Assembly: GCA_009779405.1 (NCBI GenBank) | Contig: WREI01000011.1 | Span: 1-50,631 of the forward strand | Reading direction: 5' to 3' | Length of the DNA stretch: 50,631 nt | DNA from: Clostridiales bacterium | GTDB lineage: Bacteria > Bacillota > Clostridia > Christensenellales > CAG-138 | In this document: piece after piece, positions 44,918 through 50,631 of the stretch | How positions within the stretch are numbered: the stretch's first letter is position 1 | Layout of the letters: each line of letters opens with the position of its first letter | Translations under genes and position numbers: made by a program | Notes under the pieces: generated by a model | Seen by the model: the letters and a program-made list of their open reading frames with translations, nothing else | What the model was told of the DNA's origin: nothing | Database searches by the model: none

Positions 44918-45522
44918 AACTGCGGGATGAAGACAATATCCGCGCCCAGGTGGACCGATTGGGCCGCCCGAGCGTGGAACAGTTGAACCGCGAGATCGCG
45001 CGGCAGACGCACAAGGAAGCCTATCAGCGCCTGCTATGCAGCGTGCTCGGGATATTGGCCGTGGCCGTGGCGGCGATTATCATCGTCACCAACCTGTGGG
45101 TCACCGTCCTGCAAATCGAGGGCGCCAGCATGAACCCCCTGCTGCAAGAAGATGAGATCATCCTCATGTCAAGGGACGGCAAGTTTGAGCGGGGCGACGT
45201 TATCGCGTTCACACACCACGACAGGCTCCACGTCAAGCGCGCCGTCGCCATAGGCGGCGACAGGGTGGAGATCGGGCCGGACGGCACGGTGTCGGTCAAC
45301 GGCGAACCCCTGCGGGAGCCGTATATCGGCGAAACGCATTTGGGAAACTGCGATATTGAATTTCCCTATCAGGTCCCCCCGGAAACGGTCTTCGTGCTGG
45401 GCGACAACAGGCCGCTGTCGGTGGACAGCCGCGACAGCGGGTTCGGAACCATAGGCAGGGAGCAGGTGATCGGGAAACTGTTGTTCCGGGCTTGGCCGAT
45501 TGGGCGGGGACGCAACCCGTAG
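44914..45522 (+). CDS. Signal peptidase I
   Basis: The 202-residue S26 peptidase has one membrane helix (residues about 41-61). The catalytic serine is S72 in QIEGASMNPLL and the lysine is K108 in HVKRAVAIGGD; the GDNRPLSVDSRDSGFG box follows. It cleaves signal peptides on the outer face. Its place directly before a giant surface protein suggests dedicated processing of that cargo, as in pilus loci. The start is GTG overlapping the upstream stop by 4 nt. The TAG stop is part of a palindromic repeat (GTAGGGGCG). Confidence 0.93.
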   Translation: MKLRDEDNIRAQVDRLGRPSVEQLNREIARQTHKEAYQRLLCSVLGILAVAVAAIIIVTNLWVTVLQIEGASMNPLLQEDEIILMSRDGKFERGDVIAFTHHDRLHVKRAVAIGGDRVEIGPDGTVSVNGEPLREPYIGETHLGNCDIEFPYQVPPETVFVLGDNRPLSVDSRDSGFGTIGREQVIGKLLFRAWPIGRGRNP

Positions 45523-45570
45523 GGGCGATCGCATCGCTTGGGCGGTATAGTATCCGCCCGCCGAACACCC
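45519..45570 (+). repeat. Composite GTAGGGGCG-type repeat, copy 9
   Basis: GTAGGGGCGATCGCATCGC is followed at once by a second palindrome, GGGCGGTATAGTATCCGCCC, then GCCGAACACCC. Two copies appear fused. It supplies the TAG of the signal peptidase gene. Confidence 0.68.
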
Positions 45571-45613
45571 ACAAACCCAACCACGAAACTACACAACAAG
45601 GGAGTATAAGTGT

Positions 45614-48600
45614 ATGTATCAACAAAACGCAATTTTGGACAGAGCGCAGGCGGAAAAGCGGCACAACAGCTTGGCGATGGCCGTTATCCTGCCGCTGCTG
45701 GCCCTCGTTATCGTCCTGTCGGTCGTATTGACGGCACAGCTCGCGTCCACGGACGGCAGCGCGCCGATCTGCGGCATCGACGAACATATCCACACAGCCG
45801 AGTGCTACATAACAGAGCAGGCCTGCGGGTTAGCCGAAACCGAGCCGCACCTGCACGCTCCGGACTGCTACGAGCCGCTCTTTATCTGCGACAGCGATGA
45901 CGCGGAGCATATCCACGGATCGGAGTGCTACGCAAGCGCCCTGCTTTGCGACCTCGACTTGTCCCAAGAGGAGTACAAGGATCATATCCACGCGGACGAA
46001 TGCTACGCGGGTGAACCTGTCTGCGCGTTTGCCAAGCAGGTGCCGCATACCCACGGCGAGGAATGCGTACGGCAAACCCTGCTCTGCGAGCAGCCCGAGC
46101 ACAGCCACGCGGAGGAGTGTTATCCCCCCACGGATGATCCCGTAGGGGCGACGCATGCGTCGCCCGCCGACCCGGAATCGGAACCCACCCCGGAACCCGA
46201 CCCCTCCGACACCCCCTGCCCGCTATGCGGCACAGACATCCAGCACGGCCACGCCGACGCGGACAAGGAAAGTTCCTTTATGGGCTTCGCGCCCGCGCTG
46301 GGCATGCTCAACGGCATACCCTACAACGCGGACTTATATAATTTCGTCTCGGGCATCGTCATCCGTGATTCCAACGGCCAGGTCATCACCAACGGTAATT
46401 TCTTCTACGGTGAAACTTACACCTTCTCCATCACGTTCAAGGAGTTGGATACCAAGCAGTTTACCTATCACAGCGACGGCTATTTGCACTATACCCTCCC
46501 GCCCGAGATCATGGTTGTGTTCCCTGTCACAAACGGGGTCATTCTGCTGCCCAACGGCCAGATTGCGGGCCGCTATAATATCGACACCGCGGGCAATGTC
46601 ACCGTCAAGTTTGACAATGTGGACAACCAGGGCAATGGCATCAGTCAAAACTTTATCGACCGTTATCAGAACGTGGTCTTTACCCTCGATATCCACGCGA
46701 AATTCACGCAGGGCGTGAACGCGGGGCAAATCCTGTTCGGCGCGGGCGCGCAGATCACTGTCAACACCATCAAAGACCCGCCCGTCGGACTGAAAGTGGA
46801 TAAGGGCGCAAGCACGTTTAACGGTGACAATGAAACCGTGGACTTTACCATAAAGATCACAGCTGTTGGCGGCACTCTCAACAGCATTACTTTGGACGAC
46901 GCCTTGAAGGTTGCGGGCGATAATATATCCGCATCCGGCTTTAATATCCCCTCATCCTACTTTTCGTCGGTTGTGTTTGAGTATCAAGTGAACGGCACGG
47001 GCGCGTGGACGCCCATCGCCCCCGCATGGAACGGCACCACGATGCGCTTTAATTTCGGCTCTTTGGTTCTGCCGAAAGACCACTATATCACCCTCCGCTA
47101 CACCATGCCCCTCAGCGCGGTTTTGGATTATTTGGGCTCGCAGGGCGGCTCCACGCGCTGGATTCAGCGGCTGATGTATAACCTCAACCTCAACAACACT
47201 GCCACGGGCAACGGCAAGGACAGCAGCAATACAAACCTGCCACCGGTCACATCCCAAACCAATACCCCGCTGGTAAAGACCTTTCTCACCAAAGAGGGCA
47301 GCGTGTCGAAATCCGGCAGCAATAACATCATCACATGGACGATGACGGTCGGCGACGGTTCGCGTATCTTGAATGGACAAGCCATTGTGGACACGATGCC
47401 AAGCATCCCCGCGAAAACCATCACCGGCAATATCACGATTAAGTTTTATACCTACAGCGGCGGAAGTTTTTCACAGGTGGGTACAACCCAGACAATTCCC
47501 GCCGCCAACGGCAATAATATCTCCGGCTTTAACGCCAATACCGACTTCACCTATACGGTTCCGGCCAGCCCCGCCAATATTCATCGCGTGGAGTTCGTCT
47601 ATAAGACAATGGCAGCGTCCTCCGGTTCTGTTTTTAGCAATGAACTGAGCATTACGCTCAATGGCAATAAAAGCAAGGTGGACGCGGGCATTCGTGTTGG
47701 GCAGACCACGCATGTGGACAAATCGTCCGAATGGAAATGGTCGGCGAATGGATCCACCGTAACGGCACTGAAATATACGGTGCAGTTCACGATCCCCGCC
47801 GGATATGAGGGCGAGCGCATTGTTTTTGCTGAACGATTGATTGGGATCCCGGCATATATTGTTTCCCTTGAATCAGATTGGCAAGCTCAAGCTAACGGAG
47901 ATTTTTGCGCTCCGGATTCGTATGGGATCATTTTGTCATCCTTGAATGTGTCCATATATCCGTACGATCCTAACTTCTACTATTATCCGATATATTCTCC
48001 GCAATATGAAGAAAACGAACTTTCTCTTCACCTGGGCTTTGATGGTCGCGCGGGTTCGCATCTTTCCAATAGCCAACCGTGGCCGTATTCGGACGAGAGG
48101 GTTATCACTTTAACATACGAAGTTCCGATGGATATTGCGGCGGACAGATTGTATAGTAAGTTTGGAACATTTAGGGACTACTTGAATGCCGGCGGAGCGC
48201 TATTCAATCAAGCCATCTATTGCATTATCAGAACAGGTGAAGTTGGAAGCATGGAAACCTACGATTACTTCCCGCTTGTTAAAAAGGCGGAGGTGAATAG
48301 TGGGAGCAGCTCAGTATTTGATTATACGGTCAGTTTGAACAAAGCCAATGCACACTCTCTGTTCAACGCCGGGTCGGCCGTCTTCTCGGATACGTTTGAT
48401 CCGCGCTTAAAGTATGTACCTGGCTCGCTCTACGTCGTACTCGCGCCGTCGGCCCCCAGCTCGAACAGACTATATTATGCTCCGTCTTCAGCTTCGGGTT
48501 CTCTTGATAATCGGTTCGTAAGAAATGAGCCCGGTTATTTCGAAGTGGATTTCTCCACTATGTACCGGATTGGCACATGGAGCGGCAGCGTCGCCGCGTC

Positions 48601-50631
48601 ATCCGGCTTTGTACTCCCGACAAACAGCAGCAACAGTAATGTAAATTATCGGTACTGGTACACCTTGGCTTATGATATGGAAGTCCACTATAAGCTGCAA
48701 GTCAATAACGATTATATGCTCGACGGATTCACGGCGGGCAACACCGCTAAAATCCGCGCCACCTCACCTAAGTATAACGGAACATGGTCCGGTAGCGCAT
48801 CGGTGAAATACGGTTCGACACACGTCAAGAAGGACATCGCGCAATTAAACGGCAGTATCATCGACGTGGACATCAAGATCAACGAAGCGGGCGCGGACTT
48901 GGTGCCCAACACCCCCGCAGGCTTGGACAAAACCCGATTCACAGCCGTGGATACCATGAGCGGGGATTTGGCGTTCTTCCTTTCCACCATCGAGATGTAT
49001 GAAAAGGTGAGCAACACGGGCAACGACAACGTGGATTGGGCATTGCGCAGTGAGCTGCCGAACGGTCTGTGGAGCATCAAATATATTGACGAGCAGACGA
49101 TACAATTCGTGCTGCCCAACAACACGCCCATCAAAATCGTCTATAAGGCGCTGATCACCGTGCCGACGGGTTCGCCCGCCACCTTCAAAAACGAGATTGA
49201 GGTGTATGGCTATTCCGATTACTTTGGCATGGACAGATATGTGGTGCAGGATTCGGGTGCGGGCGTGTTCGCAAATGACTTGCCCATCAAGCTCTATAAA
49301 GAGGATGAAAGCACCCGCGCAAGGCTGCCCGGCGCGACCTTTAAGCTCTATGTGGCAATGTCGAACGATTCCGTGCCGCCGGGTGGCAACGCGGGCGATT
49401 CCATAAGCGTGGGCGGCAAGACCTTCTATTACTTGCTGACCGGCACGGACAACGGCGGCGTATATACCTTCTATGACAACGTGCATGGCAACCTTTACTA
49501 CGACAGCGGTTCGGTCTTTATGATTGTCGAAACCGCCGCGCCGAGCGGGTACAAGCTGCCCGCGTCGCCCGCCAACCGCTTCTTCTTTGTCCTCCGCGCC
49601 ATGAGCGCAGGCGACAGGCAGAGCCTTGAATCGGCGCTGGGCGGCAAGGTGCGCGTCATCACGGACAACCTCGTCCTCTGCAACGAGCCGCAGACCATTT
49701 CCGTGAAAATAGGCGGCACAAAGACCGTGACAGGCGACGACATCCCCGTCAACAGTTCCTTCACCTTCCGCTTGCGCGAGCTGCAAAGCGCGACTTTGGG
49801 CGACTATAAGCCCAACGGCGTAACCCGCGCAGTGCATGTGAACAACGTAAGCGCAGCAGGGACTTGGAACTTCACCTTTGACGAGATTGAGAACCTCCAA
49901 GACAACACGACCTATTGGTATGAGGTTTGGGAGGAGAACAGCGCTGTGGCGGATTGGGATTATGACTTGGCGCCGCGTGTGGTGACTGTCACCGTGAGCG
50001 GCGGCGTGGCAAGTGTCACGGGCGGCGCAGGCGGCGCCGACACGCTGGATTTCACCAACAAATTCGGCGCTTACGTGGATGTACCGCTCAGCGCAATCAA
50101 GAACACGGTGAGCAAGCCCATGGAGGAGGGGCAGTTCCGCTTCGAGCTCTACACTTTGGCCGATTGGCTGCTCGGCGGCGCGCCCTTGCAGGAAGTCGGC
50201 AACGAAGCCGCGCCGAGCCCGGGCACGATGGGTGAAATATACTTCGCGCCCCTGACCTTCGACGAAGCGGATACATACGTCTACATCCTGACCGAAACGG
50301 ACACGGGCGAAGAGGGCTGGAATATGGACGGCTCCCGCTACCGCGTCGAGATTACCGTGAGCGCCGACCCGGCGGATGGGAGCCTGACGGCGGAAGTATC
50401 CTTCGTGGAAGCCGACGAGAACGGCGATCCGCTGCCCGGCTCTCCGGTCATCTACGATGAAACAAACATCCTCCTCTGGCCAAGCTTCTTGAATACATAC
50501 GAGAACCTCTACGGCATTGAATTCCCGGCGACGGGCGACAAAGGGATTCGTATCTTCCTCGGCATCGGGACAACGATATTAGTGCTCTCTATCGGAGGGA
50601 CATTGATATACAAAAAGCAAAAGCGCGGGAG
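45614..50631 (+). CDS. Giant cell-wall-anchored surface protein (pilin/adhesin-like), 3' end cut by the window
   Basis: At least 1,672 residues in one open frame. AAGGGAG lies 9 nt before the ATG. Domains: N-terminal membrane/signal segment (about residues 22-43); six Cys/His repeats of the form HxHxxEC(Y)...C (about 53-173), possibly metal-binding; a Pro/Glu linker; several beta-rich fimbrial domains (about 230-1230); a SpaA/Cna_B-like domain (LYKEDESTRARLPGATFKLY, about 1230-1360); and two FctA/Spy0128-like isopeptide pilin domains (about 1360-1620). FPATGD (1637) is a sortase motif, followed by a membrane helix and KKQKR tail. It is probably anchored to peptidoglycan; sortase is not in the window. 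Only a few C-terminal residues are missing. Confidence 0.88.
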   Translation, partial: MYQQNAILDRAQAEKRHNSLAMAVILPLLALVIVLSVVLTAQLASTDGSAPICGIDEHIHTAECYITEQACGLAETEPHLHAPDCYEPLFICDSDDAEHIHGSECYASALLCDLDLSQEEYKDHIHADECYAGEPVCAFAKQVPHTHGEECVRQTLLCEQPEHSHAEECYPPTDDPVGATHASPADPESEPTPEPDPSDTPCPLCGTDIQHGHADADKESSFMGFAPALGMLNGIPYNADLYNFVSGIVIRDSNGQVITNGNFFYGETYTFSITFKELDTKQFTYHSDGYLHYTLPPEIMVVFPVTNGVILLPNGQIAGRYNIDTAGNVTVKFDNVDNQGNGISQNFIDRYQNVVFTLDIHAKFTQGVNAGQILFGAGAQITVNTIKDPPVGLKVDKGASTFNGDNETVDFTIKITAVGGTLNSITLDDALKVAGDNISASGFNIPSSYFSSVVFEYQVNGTGAWTPIAPAWNGTTMRFNFGSLVLPKDHYITLRYTMPLSAVLDYLGSQGGSTRWIQRLMYNLNLNNTATGNGKDSSNTNLPPVTSQTNTPLVKTFLTKEGSVSKSGSNNIITWTMTVGDGSRILNGQAIVDTMPSIPAKTITGNITIKFYTYSGGSFSQVGTTQTIPAANGNNISGFNANTDFTYTVPASPANIHRVEFVYKTMAASSGSVFSNELSITLNGNKSKVDAGIRVGQTTHVDKSSEWKWSANGSTVTALKYTVQFTIPAGYEGERIVFAERLIGIPAYIVSLESDWQAQANGDFCAPDSYGIILSSLNVSIYPYDPNFYYYPIYSPQYEENELSLHLGFDGRAGSHLSNSQPWPYSDERVITLTYEVPMDIAADRLYSKFGTFRDYLNAGGALFNQAIYCIIRTGEVGSMETYDYFPLVKKAEVNSGSSSVFDYTVSLNKANAHSLFNAGSAVFSDTFDPRLKYVPGSLYVVLAPSAPSSNRLYYAPSSASGSLDNRFVRNEPGYFEVDFSTMYRIGTWSGSVAASSGFVLPTNSSNSNVNYRYWYTLAYDMEVHYKLQVNNDYMLDGFTAGNTAKIRATSPKYNGTWSGSASVKYGSTHVKKDIAQLNGSIIDVDIKINEAGADLVPNTPAGLDKTRFTAVDTMSGDLAFFLSTIEMYEKVSNTGNDNVDWALRSELPNGLWSIKYIDEQTIQFVLPNNTPIKIVYKALITVPTGSPATFKNEIEVYGYSDYFGMDRYVVQDSGAGVFANDLPIKLYKEDESTRARLPGATFKLYVAMSNDSVPPGGNAGDSISVGGKTFYYLLTGTDNGGVYTFYDNVHGNLYYDSGSVFMIVETAAPSGYKLPASPANRFFFVLRAMSAGDRQSLESALGGKVRVITDNLVLCNEPQTISVKIGGTKTVTGDDIPVNSSFTFRLRELQSATLGDYKPNGVTRAVHVNNVSAAGTWNFTFDEIENLQDNTTYWYEVWEENSAVADWDYDLAPRVVTVTVSGGVASVTGGAGGADTLDFTNKFGAYVDVPLSAIKNTVSKPMEEGQFRFELYTLADWLLGGAPLQEVGNEAAPSPGTMGEIYFAPLTFDEADTYVYILTETDTGEEGWNMDGSRYRVEITVSADPADGSLTAEVSFVEADENGDPLPGSPVIYDETNILLWPSFLNTYENLYGIEFPATGDKGIRIFLGIGTTILVLSIGGTLIYKKQKRG
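46142..46173 (+). repeat. GTAGGGGCG-type repeat in frame inside the surface-protein gene
   Basis: GTAGGGGCGACGCATGCGTC, GCCC, GCCGACCC is a perfect family member. It is translated as VGATHASPADP between the Cys/His repeats and the Pro/Glu linker, and the reading frame is kept. Confidence 0.75.

Overview
The window reads as chromosomal DNA of an anaerobic, low-oxygen Firmicute (class Clostridia, plausibly Oscillospirales/Christensenellales) with unusually high GC, near 58-60% by eye. Pointers are the rpsF-ssb-rpsR order, strong AAGGAGG-type ribosome sites, a flavodiiron protein with rubredoxins, LytR-CpsA-Psr, YitT, PrsA-like and BioY proteins, a Schlafen/AlbA_2 protein, a DUF6320-like protein, and a Cys/His-repeat, isopeptide-type surface protein ending in an FPATG sorting signal. 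Species cannot be fixed from the sequence alone.

Layout. 1-4.4 kb (+): end of rpsL, rpsG, fusA, nrdR and a PgeF-type laccase-domain protein. 4.4-6.6 kb (-): a rubredoxin and a four-domain flavodiiron protein. 6.7-7.8 kb (+): rpsF-ssb-rpsR with promoter and terminator. 7.9-12.7 kb (+): a large secreted S8 peptidase split by a frameshift, plus a 60-residue peptide gene. 13-14.5 kb (+): fba and an AT-rich membrane-protein gene. 14.6-23.5 kb (-): bioY, a PrsA-like foldase, and the array ftsA-ftsZ-yitT-pepV-response regulator-histidine kinase. 23.9-31.3 kb (+): an AlbA_2/Schlafen regulator, two tandem HxxxDG acyltransferases, a zinc-ribbon membrane protein and three tandem exported paralogues. 31.5-42.7 kb (+): ung, an LCP protein, a methyltransferase, a nitroreductase, a decayed AlbA_2 gene, a lipoprotein, a double-domain pseudouridine synthase, a phosphoglucomutase, an FAD oxidoreductase and a GNAT enzyme. 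42.8-50.6 kb (+): two small XRE regulators, a LytTR response regulator, then a surface-protein operon (small helical protein, signal peptidase I, giant adhesin/pilin-like protein) running off the end.

Two families of small palindromic repeats are threaded through the window. One is a 24-bp-class palindrome that starts GTAGGGGCG and has a variable but always self-complementary centre. The other is a 100-145 bp element whose long inverted arms are built from short repeated words (GAATAGTTAAGAGT or GGCAATAGGCAGTAGG) around two inner hairpins. Several copies supply the stop codon of the gene they follow, and one GTAGGGGCG copy sits in frame inside the surface-protein gene. The repeats, the double pseudouridine synthase, the LytTR-linked surface operon, the acyltransferase/DUF6320 and exported-paralogue clusters, and the small peptide beside the peptidase are the parts most worth a second look.
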